Source: Magnetospirillum molischianum DSM 120
GTDB lineage: Bacteria; Pseudomonadota; Alphaproteobacteria; Rhodospirillales; Magnetospirillaceae
DNA: 64,000 nt
Assembly: GCF_000294655.1 (NCBI RefSeq)
Contig: NZ_CAHP01000060.1
Span: forward strand, 48,765 to 112,764
Direction: 5' to 3'
Shown: positions 1-9,164 of the stretch, piece after piece
Numbering within the stretch: position 1 is the first letter of the stretch
How the letters are laid out: each line of letters begins with the position of its first letter
Notes under the pieces: model-generated
What the model was told of the DNA's origin: nothing
Databases searched by the model: none
Seen by the model: the letters and a program-made list of their open reading frames with translations, nothing else
Translations under genes and position numbers: made by a program

Positions 1-3000
1 ATGCGTCTTGTGGCAATGATTGCTGTTGCGGTCGTTGCCTGGCAGGCGGCTCCATATCTCGCTTCAATGATCCCTGGGGCAGTGGCCGCTGGCCCTACGA
101 TTACCGGCGCCGCCGGCTACATGACGACGATGGGGAGCATTGCCTCTTCTGTAATCGGCGGCGCGATTACAGTTGTCGGTGGCATGCTGGTCAACGCTCT
201 GATGCCAGCACCCAGGGCCAAGACTGCCGACGCGTCGTGGAACTCATCCTCGGGCGGAACCGATAGCCCCTCTTATGGCATCGACGGTGCCAAAAACACA
301 GCGAATGAGGGCGTTCCGGTGCCGGTCCCCTATGGCGCGTTCCGCATCGGCGGCAACATCGTCAATTTCAAAACCGTCAATGACGACAACACCCAGATCA
401 TTTACATGATGACCGCTCTGGGTGAGGGCGAGATTGAGAGTGTCTCGGACATCGAGATCAACGAACAGCCTCTTTCGAACTACAGCGACGTGGAGGTGAT
501 CACTCGTCTGGGCGTCAACAACCAGGAAATAATCCCCTGGTTCGATGACACCCTGGCCTCCTACAACCGCGGCGTCAAGATCACCCGCAACTGGACCAAG
601 CACAAGACCGTCGGCGAAGTTGACAGGTTCCGCGTTGACGTTGTGTTCCCTTATGGCCTGTGTGGGACGGATACCGCCAGCGGCGGTCGCGTGACGATCT
701 CTGTCCCGGTCGAGATCCAGTATCGTAAGGTGGGCAGCGCCGTCTGGAGCACTCTAGGCGTCTACGACATCGGCGCTGCCCAGCGCACCGCCCTGCGCAG
801 GAGCTTCGAGTCGCCGCTGCTCGAACAGGGGCAGTATGAAATCTGGGTGCGCCGCAACACTGACGATAGCGACTCCGATACTATTCAGGATGACGTTAAT
901 CTGTCTGATGTGTGGGAAATCGTTACTGACGATGTTTGCTATAATCACTCAGCGATCTTGGCACTTAAGATAAAGCTGACGGATCAGCTTTCCGGGGTGC
1001 CCAAGGTCACGGCGTTGGTAAAGGGGCGGAAGCTCAACATCTTTGATCGTCGCGGCGATCTCGTTTCAACCGTCTTCAGCGCGAACCCGGCGTGGATCGC
1101 GATCGACATCCTGACGCACCAGCGCTACGGCGGAGGGATGGGGCTCTCTCGGATCGATTTCCCCCGCTGGGTCGATCTGGCTGATTACTGCGCCGAAAAG
1201 GGCTTGGAGTTTAACGGCGTCTTCGACTTTAACACCAACGTCTGGGAGGCGCTCCAGAACGTCCTACGCGTCGGGCACGCCCAGATCATCAATGTCGGCA
1301 CCCGCTATTCCGTGGCGATCGAACGCCCCGACGATCCTGTGATGATGTTCGGTGTCGGCGACATTATCGCCGACACCTTCAACATCGAATGGCTGGCGCT
1401 CGAGGACCGGGCGAACGAAATCGAGGTCGCCTACTACGATCGCGACGATGGCCACAAGCGGCGCACTATCAAGGTGGCCGACGAGGAGGCCCTGGACCGC
1501 GGCGTCCCCCAGCGTTCCGCGAGCGTCGCTCTTCTCGGCGTGACCAGCGTCGATCAGGCATACAAGGAAGGCTGGCTTCAGCTTGCGCTGAACAAATACA
1601 TCCTCCAAACCGTCTCCTTTGACGCTCCGCTGAGCGCCATCGCCTGCACCGTCGGCGACCTGGTGTTTGTGCAGCACGACATGCCGAAGTGGGGCGACGC
1701 TGGCAAGGTCGAGGCCGGCTGCACGTCTAGCTTGATCAAGCTAGACCGCCCAGTCACGATGGTCGCCGGGCGGCAATATAAGTGCCTGATCCACTTTGAT
1801 GCCCTGAAGCGCTACACCGGCATCGTGCATCACATTGTCGGCACTTCGGTTTTCGTGTCCGGGATCGACGACGCCACCTTGAAGCACTGCCGGCGGTTCG
1901 TCAGCAATGGGCATGATATCGCCGTTCTAGGGTTGGTGAAGCAGAACCCCTATGTCGAGGTTATCCTCGACACCACGAGCGGGTTGGCCACCGGCGCGTC
2001 GTTCGAGCTGTGGGATACCGACGTTCTCGAGGATCGCTCGGTCGTCGGCGCCGCCGCAAGCGGGGAGGTGACAGAGATCACCCTCGCCACGCCGCTGAGC
2101 CAGGCGCCAGCCCAGTTCGCCAACTGGATGTTCGGCGAGAACACCAAGATCAAGAAGCCATTCCGCGTGCTTTTGATCGCCGGCCAGGGCGAATACACGC
2201 GGACACTGAGCTGCCTCGAATACAACGAGTCGGTCTACCAGGACCCCGAGCACGCCACGCCGACGCCGAACTATTCAGCGCTGCGCGGGGGCATCGGGCA
2301 CGTTCTCGACCTAGCTGCCGTCGAGGAGCTTTATCAGGTCGGCAGTGCCGTCAGGACGCGCCTGAACATTGGCTGGACACAGCCGTTGACCGGGCTCTAT
2401 GGCGGTGCCGACATCTACCTGTCGATCAACAATGGCGAATATCGCCTGATCGACAGCGTGGTCGGCACGGTCTATTCGATGGATGTCACCGACGGCGATC
2501 GGATGTCGTTCGTCGTGGTGGCCAAGGATGCGCTTGGCGTGCGCGCCGAGCGCATCACGGCCCCGAGTGTCTGGCATCTGGTGCTCGGAAAGACCACCCC
2601 GCCGGCGGACGTGACCAACTTCTCCGTTCGGAAGGTGCCGGGCGGCATCGAGTTCACCTGGAGCCCGATCCCCGACATCGACCTTCGGGGATATGAGATC
2701 CGCGAGGGCCTGTCCTGGGATGATGGCGTCGTGATCATGCACGACTTCATGGGAACCCAGTTCACCGCCGCGAAGGCGGCCGCCGGCGCCTTCGCCTGGC
2801 ACATTCGGGCGAAGGACACCAACGGGAACTACTCGAACGGCGTCGCCACCTGCCGTCTCAACGTGCCAGCACCGAGGTCGGTGCGCGGCTTCAACGTGGT
2901 CAAGAACATCGACACCCTTCATTTCGTGTGGCTGCCGAACAGCGAGGTGGACATCAGCCACTATGAGATCCGCGAGGGCGCGACGTGGGCTTCCGGCATC

Positions 3001-3957
3001 GTCATCGGCCGCATTCAGGGCGCCCAGCACACGGTCCCGGCGGCGACCGGCGGAAATCGTTCGTTCTGGATCAAGGCGGTGGATAGCGCTGGCATCTACA
3101 GTGATCAGGCTGCGTTCACGATGACCACGGTGGCGATCAGTGATGACCACAATCTGATCCTGGCCAAGAATGAGTCGGCTAACAGCTACCCCGGCACCAG
3201 GCTGAACATGGACACGAACGGTAGCGATCTCGTCATGAGCGTTGGTGCTCAGCACGGCGAATATATCCACAAGATCGAGTTGGCGACGCAGAATACCGGG
3301 CGGGTGATCATCAACGACGCTTTCGACGCTATCATTGTGGATGGGAAGACCTGGGGCGACGCCGGGTTTAATTGGGCAAGCGCGGACTCGAACGTGCCGT
3401 GGATCAGACCGGGCATCCTCGACACCATCTCGATCGAGCGGCAGATCGCCATCTGGAGCGGGTTGCAGGCGGGCGAGATCGAAGCGTGGTCGATGAACGG
3501 GATGGTTGTCGGCATGAAGGGGACAGCCGCCGTGACGAACTCGAAGATCACCTTCGAGCAGGGTCGCTTCAACCAGGGCGCCCTGATCGGGGATACCTCG
3601 GCTCTGAAATACGACTACACGGTGCCGGACGCCTTCAACATGACGTTCTGGATGAAGCCGAAGCAGACCAGCGTGGGCAATAGCTTCCGCGTCGTCACCC
3701 TGTCGAAGACGGCAGGCTACATGCGTCTGGAGTATGACGATCAGCTCCGGTGCTTTGTGCTGGACTGCTCTGACGGGGTTCTGCTGCGCACAGATGCCCT
3801 TGATTTCGGGCCGGGGGACTTCCTGTTGTTCGCCCTTGTTCAGACCCCCGCGGCCCGCAGAGTGCATGTCGGGCGGGCGCGGGGGAGGGCAATCGTTACC
3901 GGGTCGGTAACGAAGCCGGCGATCACCGGGTTCGACACGATCCAGTTCGCCGCGTAG
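1..3957 (+). CDS. Tail tip / host-specificity (gpJ-like) protein
   Basis: Large tail-tip protein of the gpJ type, the part of a flexible tail that contacts the host. Residues 1-75 hold two Ala/Gly-rich hydrophobic stretches, about 85-700 read like the J-protein core, two fibronectin type III-like repeats follow at about 865-955 and 955-1040 (each with a matching YEIREG strand), and about 1195-1318 resemble a LamG/lectin-like fold. The ATG is the very first base of the window, so an upstream start cannot be excluded. It heads the fibre block that runs to 7.1 kb. Assigned by overall pattern, without alignment. Confidence 0.8.
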   Translation: MRLVAMIAVAVVAWQAAPYLASMIPGAVAAGPTITGAAGYMTTMGSIASSVIGGAITVVGGMLVNALMPAPRAKTADASWNSSSGGTDSPSYGIDGAKNTANEGVPVPVPYGAFRIGGNIVNFKTVNDDNTQIIYMMTALGEGEIESVSDIEINEQPLSNYSDVEVITRLGVNNQEIIPWFDDTLASYNRGVKITRNWTKHKTVGEVDRFRVDVVFPYGLCGTDTASGGRVTISVPVEIQYRKVGSAVWSTLGVYDIGAAQRTALRRSFESPLLEQGQYEIWVRRNTDDSDSDTIQDDVNLSDVWEIVTDDVCYNHSAILALKIKLTDQLSGVPKVTALVKGRKLNIFDRRGDLVSTVFSANPAWIAIDILTHQRYGGGMGLSRIDFPRWVDLADYCAEKGLEFNGVFDFNTNVWEALQNVLRVGHAQIINVGTRYSVAIERPDDPVMMFGVGDIIADTFNIEWLALEDRANEIEVAYYDRDDGHKRRTIKVADEEALDRGVPQRSASVALLGVTSVDQAYKEGWLQLALNKYILQTVSFDAPLSAIACTVGDLVFVQHDMPKWGDAGKVEAGCTSSLIKLDRPVTMVAGRQYKCLIHFDALKRYTGIVHHIVGTSVFVSGIDDATLKHCRRFVSNGHDIAVLGLVKQNPYVEVILDTTSGLATGASFELWDTDVLEDRSVVGAAASGEVTEITLATPLSQAPAQFANWMFGENTKIKKPFRVLLIAGQGEYTRTLSCLEYNESVYQDPEHATPTPNYSALRGGIGHVLDLAAVEELYQVGSAVRTRLNIGWTQPLTGLYGGADIYLSINNGEYRLIDSVVGTVYSMDVTDGDRMSFVVVAKDALGVRAERITAPSVWHLVLGKTTPPADVTNFSVRKVPGGIEFTWSPIPDIDLRGYEIREGLSWDDGVVIMHDFMGTQFTAAKAAAGAFAWHIRAKDTNGNYSNGVATCRLNVPAPRSVRGFNVVKNIDTLHFVWLPNSEVDISHYEIREGATWASGIVIGRIQGAQHTVPAATGGNRSFWIKAVDSAGIYSDQAAFTMTTVAISDDHNLILAKNESANSYPGTRLNMDTNGSDLVMSVGAQHGEYIHKIELATQNTGRVIINDAFDAIIVDGKTWGDAGFNWASADSNVPWIRPGILDTISIERQIAIWSGLQAGEIEAWSMNGMVVGMKGTAAVTNSKITFEQGRFNQGALIGDTSALKYDYTVPDAFNMTFWMKPKQTSVGNSFRVVTLSKTAGYMRLEYDDQLRCFVLDCSDGVLLRTDALDFGPGDFLLFALVQTPAARRVHVGRARGRAIVTGSVTKPAITGFDTIQFAA

Positions 3958-3963
3958 GTTGTA

Positions 3964-4024
3964 AAGTCAGCGCTGACTTGCTAACACCCCTTCGATAGCG
4001 CATAATAGGGGGCAGCGCTGACTT
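3964..4024 (+). promoter_or_regulatory. Promoter with operator palindrome and half-site
   Basis: Perfect 16-bp palindrome AAGTCAGCGCTGACTT at 3964-3979. It overlaps a sigma70-like promoter, TTGCTA (3978-3983), 17-nt spacer, CATAAT (4001-4006). A second copy with an intact right half (CAGCGCTGACTT) lies at 4013-4024, just past the expected start site. The promoter would drive the two following tail genes. Two operators bracketing a promoter fit a repressor, by inference. Confidence 0.6.
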
Positions 4025-4039
4025 GCCAAGGAGACATTG

Positions 4040-4483
4040 ATGAACGACACCCTGAAGATGCACGGCGCGATGGAAGCTGTGCTCGTCCGCGCCAACGGCG
4101 ATGTGGAAGTGATCCGCAAGGACAACATCATCGTGGATGTGGGCTTCGATTTCATCGCCGACGCCATCGGGAAGGTCGCCAGCCGCCCGAACGTGATGGG
4201 CTACATCGCCGTCGGGACCGGCTCGACCGCGCCCGCCACCTCTCAGACCGCCCTGGTTACGGAGCTGGCCCGCGCCGCCGCCACCTATTCCCACACGACC
4301 GGCACCAAGACCTTCACCTTCACCACCACTTTCGCCGCCGGCACCGCTACCGGCGCCATTCAGGAGGCTGGAGTGTTCAATGCGTCCTCGTCCGGCATCA
4401 TATTTGATCGCGTGACCTTCTCGGTGGTCAACAAGGGCGCGGACGACAGTCTGACCATCACCTTCACCTTCACCATGTCGTAA
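4040..4483 (+). CDS. Small tail / virion protein
   Basis: 147-residue protein between the tail tip and the fibre-like proteins. The segment GYIAVGTGSTAPA followed by alternating Thr/Phe beta strands (TFTFTTTF, TITFTFTMS) is typical of small phage tail or baseplate-associated proteins, which are beta-rich and Thr-rich. No enzyme motif is visible. The start is the ATG at 4040, preceded by AAGGAG at 4028-4033; a TTG three bases upstream is in frame but would sit closer to the Shine-Dalgarno sequence. Position supports a structural role; the exact function is unknown. Confidence 0.65.
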   Translation: MNDTLKMHGAMEAVLVRANGDVEVIRKDNIIVDVGFDFIADAIGKVASRPNVMGYIAVGTGSTAPATSQTALVTELARAAATYSHTTGTKTFTFTTTFAAGTATGAIQEAGVFNASSSGIIFDRVTFSVVNKGADDSLTITFTFTMS

Positions 4484-4488
4484 TCGTC

Positions 4489-4504
4489 AAGTCCGCGCTG
4501 ACTT
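4489..4504. promoter_or_regulatory. Operator-type palindrome copy
   Basis: AAGTCCGCGCTGACTT, one mismatch from the perfect palindrome, in the 33-nt gap before the next gene. No convincing -10 is seen, so this copy may act on readthrough transcription, like a stoperator. Confidence 0.5.
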
Positions 4505-4516
4505 GAAAGGATAGAC

Positions 4517-6064
4517 ATGACGACGACCGAAAAGACGCTCGGCGCCAGCTATACTTGGTCCTCCGCAGATTTCGACTACAATGATCTGCGGAGTTCGACC
4601 AAGACCTGGGCCGAAGCAGCGGCGTGGAACAGCAGCGTGACCGAGACGCAAGCGTTCGCTATTGCGGAGCTTGGTTCCCGTGGCGTCACGAAGCCATTCT
4701 ATCGCTCGCTTTCGGTCGTCGATGCTTTAAATCGGCTGACCGCCTTCGATCGCAAGTTCAGCGAAGCCTTCACCACGGCCTCTGCGGTGGCGAAGGCTTT
4801 TGGACTTGCGATCTCGCAGGTTCTTGCTGTCGCCGAGATTGCCGCTAAGACGCCGCTGAAGCCGTTCGTCGAAACCTTCGGCGTGGTCGTTAGCTACTGG
4901 AAAAGCATCGGCGTGAACCCGATCGAGATGATCCGGGTGGCGGACTCTATCGCCATGCTGCGGGTCTATTCCCGCGTCTTCGACGAGACATTGGCACTGG
5001 CCGAACTCGGCTCTCGCGGCGTCACCCGGCCCATTCGGGAGGCTTTTCGCGTCGTTGATCAGGCGCCGGCCAAGAGCTTCTCGAAGGTCAATCTGGAAAC
5101 ACTCGGGTTCGCCGAAACCTACACCGACATTATTGCCTTCATCGTGAAGGTGATTGAGTCAATTACCATCTCGGAGACACCTGGGAAGACCTGGAGTCAT
5201 CCCGTAACCGAGAGTTTTGGCGTCTCCGACACAAAGGTTACCAAGATAGCCGGTCTGGTAAAAAACGAGACCCTGACTGTCGCTGAGGCATTCAGGTCAC
5301 TGAAGACGTTCTATAGGGCGCTGCTGGAGAATTTAGGCGTCACAGACGCGCGCTCCAGCGGCGTCTACAAGCCGATCCACGAGACGATCGAGGTGGGCGA
5401 GGGTGTTGGCAAGAGCGCCGCCCTGTCGAAGGCCGAAGCGCTGGCAATTGCCGATTTGGCGACGCGAGCGTCGGTGTTTCAGCGTGAGTTTCAGCGCACC
5501 TTCAGCGTGTCGGAGGCTGTCAGGAAGACGGCAAGCCTTCGCTTCAGCGAGGTTTGGCGGATCTACGATCGTCTGGTGCGAAACGCAAACGCAGTTCTGT
5601 CCGACGTGAAGATGACCAACGCGGCTGACATCTCAGTGGATGACTTCGACGATTTGCTGGATCGTCTGGCCCCGCCTGGCTACCAGAGCTTCAACACGTT
5701 CGTCGCTGGCGACTACACCTTCCAGAAGGCATTGGTGCGGCACGTTCTGCGCACCGAGTCGAGCGATCGGCCGCGGATCACGACGCTGAGAACAACGGTT
5801 GATCTGCCCGACGTGTTCGATCGCGGCGAACTGTGGCTGAATGCCGTCGAAACCACCATTCCGTTCAATCGGGTGTTTAATGCGCTGCCCGAGGTCACAG
5901 TATCGCTGAAGGCGGGGATCGCCGGCGACCCTACGGCTGGGATCACCGAATTCGCCGTCCCCAGAATTACCGAGATCGGGATCGGCTACTTCAAGGTCAA
6001 GCTGATGACAAGCGCCGGGACGCTGACGCCTGGGCGGGTCTCCTGGGCCGCTCACGGCTATTGA
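4517..6064 (+). CDS. Repeat-rich virion protein, probably tail fibre
   Basis: 515 residues. The first 370 or so are built from degenerate repeats of roughly 30-40 residues around patterns such as FxEAFxVxDxxxK and ETLxLAELGSRGVTRP; GSRGVTxP occurs twice. This is followed by a stretch with DDFDDLLDRLAPPGY and a C-terminal beta-rich part. Such internal repetition is usual for elongated fibres or stalks. Start ATG 4517 follows GAAAGGATAGAC. It lies between other tail genes. No named family was recognised, so the function is inferred from position and repeats. Confidence 0.6.
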   Translation: MTTTEKTLGASYTWSSADFDYNDLRSSTKTWAEAAAWNSSVTETQAFAIAELGSRGVTKPFYRSLSVVDALNRLTAFDRKFSEAFTTASAVAKAFGLAISQVLAVAEIAAKTPLKPFVETFGVVVSYWKSIGVNPIEMIRVADSIAMLRVYSRVFDETLALAELGSRGVTRPIREAFRVVDQAPAKSFSKVNLETLGFAETYTDIIAFIVKVIESITISETPGKTWSHPVTESFGVSDTKVTKIAGLVKNETLTVAEAFRSLKTFYRALLENLGVTDARSSGVYKPIHETIEVGEGVGKSAALSKAEALAIADLATRASVFQREFQRTFSVSEAVRKTASLRFSEVWRIYDRLVRNANAVLSDVKMTNAADISVDDFDDLLDRLAPPGYQSFNTFVAGDYTFQKALVRHVLRTESSDRPRITTLRTTVDLPDVFDRGELWLNAVETTIPFNRVFNALPEVTVSLKAGIAGDPTAGITEFAVPRITEIGIGYFKVKLMTSAGTLTPGRVSWAAHGY

Positions 6065-6069
6065 CGGGT

Positions 6070-6115
6070 TTGTCTTGACCTCCTCGCGAGGCTATAATAA
6101 AGTCAACGCTGAGTT
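6070..6115 (+). promoter_or_regulatory. Promoter plus operator copy ahead of the Cys-tailed fibre gene
   Basis: TTGTCT (6070-6075), 17-nt spacer, TATAAT (6093-6098), followed at once by AAGTCAACGCTGAGTT (6100-6115), which would cover the transcription start. The geometry is that of a repressible promoter. Confidence 0.6.
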
Positions 6116-6127
6116 TAAAGGTGGGCC

Positions 6128-7090
6128 ATGCAGAGCTATACCGAGATCACCGACACCATGACACTGACGGCCTCCAGGCCCCTGCTGCTAAACAACGACA
6201 AGTCGATTATGTCGTGCTTCAGCGGCACCGCGTTCCCGACGATCAATCTTCAGGTCGGTATGCTGTGCCTGCGCACCGACACCTGGCAGCTCTGGCAGCT
6301 CAAAGACGCGACGCCGACCTGGGTGCTGATCGCTGACATTTCGAAAACCTATCTTTCTAAGGAGACGGCCGACACCTATTACGCCGCTCTTGCGCACAAT
6401 CACAATTCGACCTACGCCGCTCTTGTGCACAATCACGATGGCGGCGCTATCACCGCCGGCACGGTGGCTTCTGCGCGCTTGCCGGCGCCGCTTCAGCAAA
6501 TCACTGCCGCTGTAAATTGGGGGGCGGTGACTATCGGCGGCGTGAATGGCGGTTGGGCTGGGATCAATTTTTCCGGCACGGGAATGTATTTCCTCGTGGG
6601 TGGGGACTCTCACGGTTTTTGGACAGGCTCCGCTTGGAAATGGCATGTCAATAATGGCGTGCTGAGCGTAGGCGTCGTTCCCGTCGCCAATGTTTCCGGT
6701 CTGGGCAGTGCCGCCACCTGCAACACGGGGACAGCCGTCGGAAACGTGCCTGCGGTGCAGGCTGATGGAAAACTGCCTGCTTCCGTGATCCCGGTGGATC
6801 TGTCGAGTCGCGTCGCCAAATCAGGCGACACCATGACTGGTCAGCTCAATGGAACGGTTTTCAAGTCAACCGGGGCATCGTCTGCTTCGACTGGTTTCAA
6901 AATTAGCACTGGGGCGGATCTAGGAGCCTTGTTCAAAGACATTAATTACACCGCAGTTCAGACTGTTTCCATCTCCAATCCTGAGGGATGGTGCGGACAA
7001 CCAACAAGCTTGTCTGTTTCCGGTGGTATTTCGGGGAACAATTTGAGTCTTGGGATTAATTGCAACTGCCTTTGCAATTGCGGAGGCTGA
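6128..7090 (+). CDS. Tail fibre protein with alternating-cysteine C-terminus
   Basis: 320 residues. The N-terminal part has the common phage-fibre pattern (ETADTYYAALAHNHNSTYA, then LVHNHDGGAITAGTVASARLP) and the middle has VAKSGDTMTGQLN, the standard repeat unit of phage fibres. The last residues are unusual: cysteines at 312, 314, 316 and 318 alternate with Asn/Leu and the protein ends in Gly-Gly; an isolated Trp-Cys-Gly-Gln lies upstream. The next two genes, one of them a radical SAM/SPASM enzyme, follow with gaps of 1 and 2 nt. The Cys tail is therefore a plausible substrate for post-translational modification; that link is inference. Confidence 0.75.
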   Translation: MQSYTEITDTMTLTASRPLLLNNDKSIMSCFSGTAFPTINLQVGMLCLRTDTWQLWQLKDATPTWVLIADISKTYLSKETADTYYAALAHNHNSTYAALVHNHDGGAITAGTVASARLPAPLQQITAAVNWGAVTIGGVNGGWAGINFSGTGMYFLVGGDSHGFWTGSAWKWHVNNGVLSVGVVPVANVSGLGSAATCNTGTAVGNVPAVQADGKLPASVIPVDLSSRVAKSGDTMTGQLNGTVFKSTGASSASTGFKISTGADLGALFKDINYTAVQTVSISNPEGWCGQPTSLSVSGGISGNNLSLGINCNCLCNCGG

Positions 7091-7091
7091 G

Positions 7092-7832
7092 ATGATTTTT
7101 TTCTGCAAAAATTCAGCGTCCAACGGTTTTCACGTTGCCGTTTCAAATCTGGATGACGGTATCCGGGTCGAGCTTCATCTTCCTGATGAAGGTGGAAAAT
7201 TAAACCGTGTTGCCGCAAGGGATTTTCATTACGAAGATTGGCGAAATCTTCGCGGTTGGTCTGACCGTGCCTCGTGGATGATCACCTCGGATTGCGTTAT
7301 GAACGGAGCGACGCCGTTTAATCTTTATGAGAGATCCTGGCCCTTTCGCACGAGCGCGGTGGAAACCACGTCAACGATTTCGTGCTTTACCCCGGTTGTC
7401 TCTGTTCTTGTGCCGACGGCAACGGCGCCCGTGAGTCGCTGGTCGTATATTGTTTTCGCCGCAGATCGAAGCAAAGTTGTCGGCAGCTTTCCGATTGACG
7501 AAGAGGCGTCTTCTGGCGACGAGGTGAGGGAGCGAGTTTCCCCTAAGCTGGTATTTGAAAATTTCCCTGACGCGCTGCCGAGTAATGGCTTTGTCGATCT
7601 CTCGCTCAAATTGGTCGATTTTGCCGATAAGCCTGTTGAACTGGACGCAACGGCCGAAGTGTCGGCGACTGGAGGCGTTTTGTCGTGCTCGAGACCTCAG
7701 ATCAAGAGCGGGCGCGGGACTGTTCGATGGTTTGGCGCTTACACGAGTCCCGGTGACGTTCTGGATGTAAAGGTGGGGTTCAAGCTTTTTTCTGGAACCG
7801 ACAAGCGGTCTCTGAAGGTGATCGAGGGGTAG
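7092..7832 (+). CDS. Unknown protein with C-terminal Ig-like domain
   Basis: 246 residues, unrecognised. The N-terminal half (starting MIFFCKNS) has many aromatic residues and several isolated cysteines. The last 95 or so residues alternate as an Ig-like beta sandwich (VDLSLKLVD, then TAEVSATGGVLS, then VKVGFKLFSG). Start ATG 7092 has GGAGG just upstream inside the end of the fibre gene. It is sandwiched between the Cys-tailed fibre and the radical SAM gene and shares their lower GC, so it is probably part of the same transferred cassette, perhaps a decoration or carrier protein. Confidence 0.65.
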   Translation: MIFFCKNSASNGFHVAVSNLDDGIRVELHLPDEGGKLNRVAARDFHYEDWRNLRGWSDRASWMITSDCVMNGATPFNLYERSWPFRTSAVETTSTISCFTPVVSVLVPTATAPVSRWSYIVFAADRSKVVGSFPIDEEASSGDEVRERVSPKLVFENFPDALPSNGFVDLSLKLVDFADKPVELDATAEVSATGGVLSCSRPQIKSGRGTVRWFGAYTSPGDVLDVKVGFKLFSGTDKRSLKVIEG

Positions 7833-7834
7833 CG

Positions 7835-9127
7835 ATGGAGCCGATTTTTCACGAGGTAACGCTTCGGGATCGGGGTGGAAAAGATGAAGTTTTCCGTTTC
7901 GACAGCGCCAACATGCGTTTGCTTGATCAATTTGGCGTTCTGATCGAGCCAAAGATTGACGCTTCTCTTCCGACCTTCGGAAGTTGTGGATCGAAGCCTG
8001 CAAGGGTTATTTCTCCGACGGCTCCCGGACGAAAGAGTCGCGATCTTTCATATATCAAGCTGCTGCTTGGCTTTTCTTGCAACTTCAATTGCACCTATTG
8101 CAATCAGAGGTCTCAGACGCATGATGGCGCAAGCACGGGTGATCCCGAGGCGTTCGTCGAGGGGATGTCCAAGTGGTGCTCGGGCGGGAGCGATGATCTA
8201 GGTTCTGGTCTTCGCATGAGCCTGTGGGGCGGTGAGCCATTCGTTTATTGGAGCGTTTTGAAAAAGATGGTTCCCGCGCTGCGGCGACGCTACCCGCATA
8301 TCGCCCTGAGCATGGTGACGAATGGGTCGCTTCTGACCCAGGAGCGCGTGAACTTTGTGTGCGAAAACGACATCAATTTGATGATCAGCCATGATGGACC
8401 TGGCCATTATCTTCGAGGAGTTGATCCCTTAAAGGACTCCTCCATTGTGGAGCTGATTTGTCAGCTTCTTGATCGTCGTGGCAAGGAGAAGGTTGGCTTC
8501 AATTGTGTTTTGACCAGGGAGAATTGCTCCCTGTCGAGAATTCACGATCACATCGCTGAAGCTCTTGGTCGTGAAGATTTTGGGTTCTCGACGGAGGGTG
8601 TTGTTCAGACTGAGGACGACGGTTCTTTTTCGGTTTCCCCATCGTCGAAGGAAAATTACGAGGATATTTATTTGACGCTGCTGAAAGATGCCATCGAAGG
8701 GGGCGCTCTCAAGGCTGGAACCTACAACCTCGAATATATCGGTGCCCTGAGAGCCTTTTCGGAGCACCCGGAAATGAATGCGTGGGGTCAGCGCTGCGGT
8801 TTGGACCGGGATGACGTGTTGGCGGTTGATCTTGCTGGCAATGTTTTAACTTGTCAGAACGAGATTGATCCCTCAATGCGAATTGGCCACGTAAACAATC
8901 TCGACGCGGTGCGCTTGAATACCAGCTATCACTTTATGGCGCGCGAGAGTTGTGTTCGTTGTCCTGTAGTGCAGCTTTGCAAAGGCGGCTGTATGCATCA
9001 GACGGGAGTTGCTTGGGAAACGACCTGTCGCAATCATTACCACTATCATCTTTCTGTTCTGGCCACGGCGATATTCTCCATGACGGGCAAGATTTTAGTA
9101 GGGATTTGCTCTGACGATAAGGCGTAA
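7835..9127 (+). CDS. Radical SAM/SPASM peptide-modifying enzyme
   Basis: 430 residues. CxxxCxxC at Cys82/86/89 (CNFNCTYC) binds the radical SAM 4Fe-4S cluster, and WGGEP at about 130-134 is the SAM-binding motif. The C-terminus has the full SPASM pattern for auxiliary clusters: Cys321, Cys340, then CX2CX5CX3C at 373/376/382/386, and Cys398. Enzymes with this architecture mature ribosomal peptides (thioether or C-C crosslinks) or sulfatases. No sulfatase is present; the Cys-rich fibre tail two genes upstream is the natural substrate candidate. Sampled 60-nt lines here have 40-52% GC against 60-70% in flanking genes, suggesting transfer. Confidence 0.85.
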   Translation: MEPIFHEVTLRDRGGKDEVFRFDSANMRLLDQFGVLIEPKIDASLPTFGSCGSKPARVISPTAPGRKSRDLSYIKLLLGFSCNFNCTYCNQRSQTHDGASTGDPEAFVEGMSKWCSGGSDDLGSGLRMSLWGGEPFVYWSVLKKMVPALRRRYPHIALSMVTNGSLLTQERVNFVCENDINLMISHDGPGHYLRGVDPLKDSSIVELICQLLDRRGKEKVGFNCVLTRENCSLSRIHDHIAEALGREDFGFSTEGVVQTEDDGSFSVSPSSKENYEDIYLTLLKDAIEGGALKAGTYNLEYIGALRAFSEHPEMNAWGQRCGLDRDDVLAVDLAGNVLTCQNEIDPSMRIGHVNNLDAVRLNTSYHFMARESCVRCPVVQLCKGGCMHQTGVAWETTCRNHYHYHLSVLATAIFSMTGKILVGICSDDKA

Positions 9128-9164
9128 AGTCAGCGTTGAATGATCGCTTTTAGCGTGAGATAAT
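9127..9164 (+). promoter_or_regulatory. Lysis-operon promoter with operator copy
   Basis: AAGTCAGCGTTGAATG (9127-9142) contains the -35 TTGAAT (9136-9141); a 17-nt spacer leads to GATAAT (9159-9164). The operator overlaps the -35 of what reads as a good sigma70-type promoter. Confidence 0.65.

Noticed and set aside
2311..3867. 518-codon frame on the minus strand
   Set aside because: Antisense shadow of the tail tip gene with no recognisable protein features or ribosome site.
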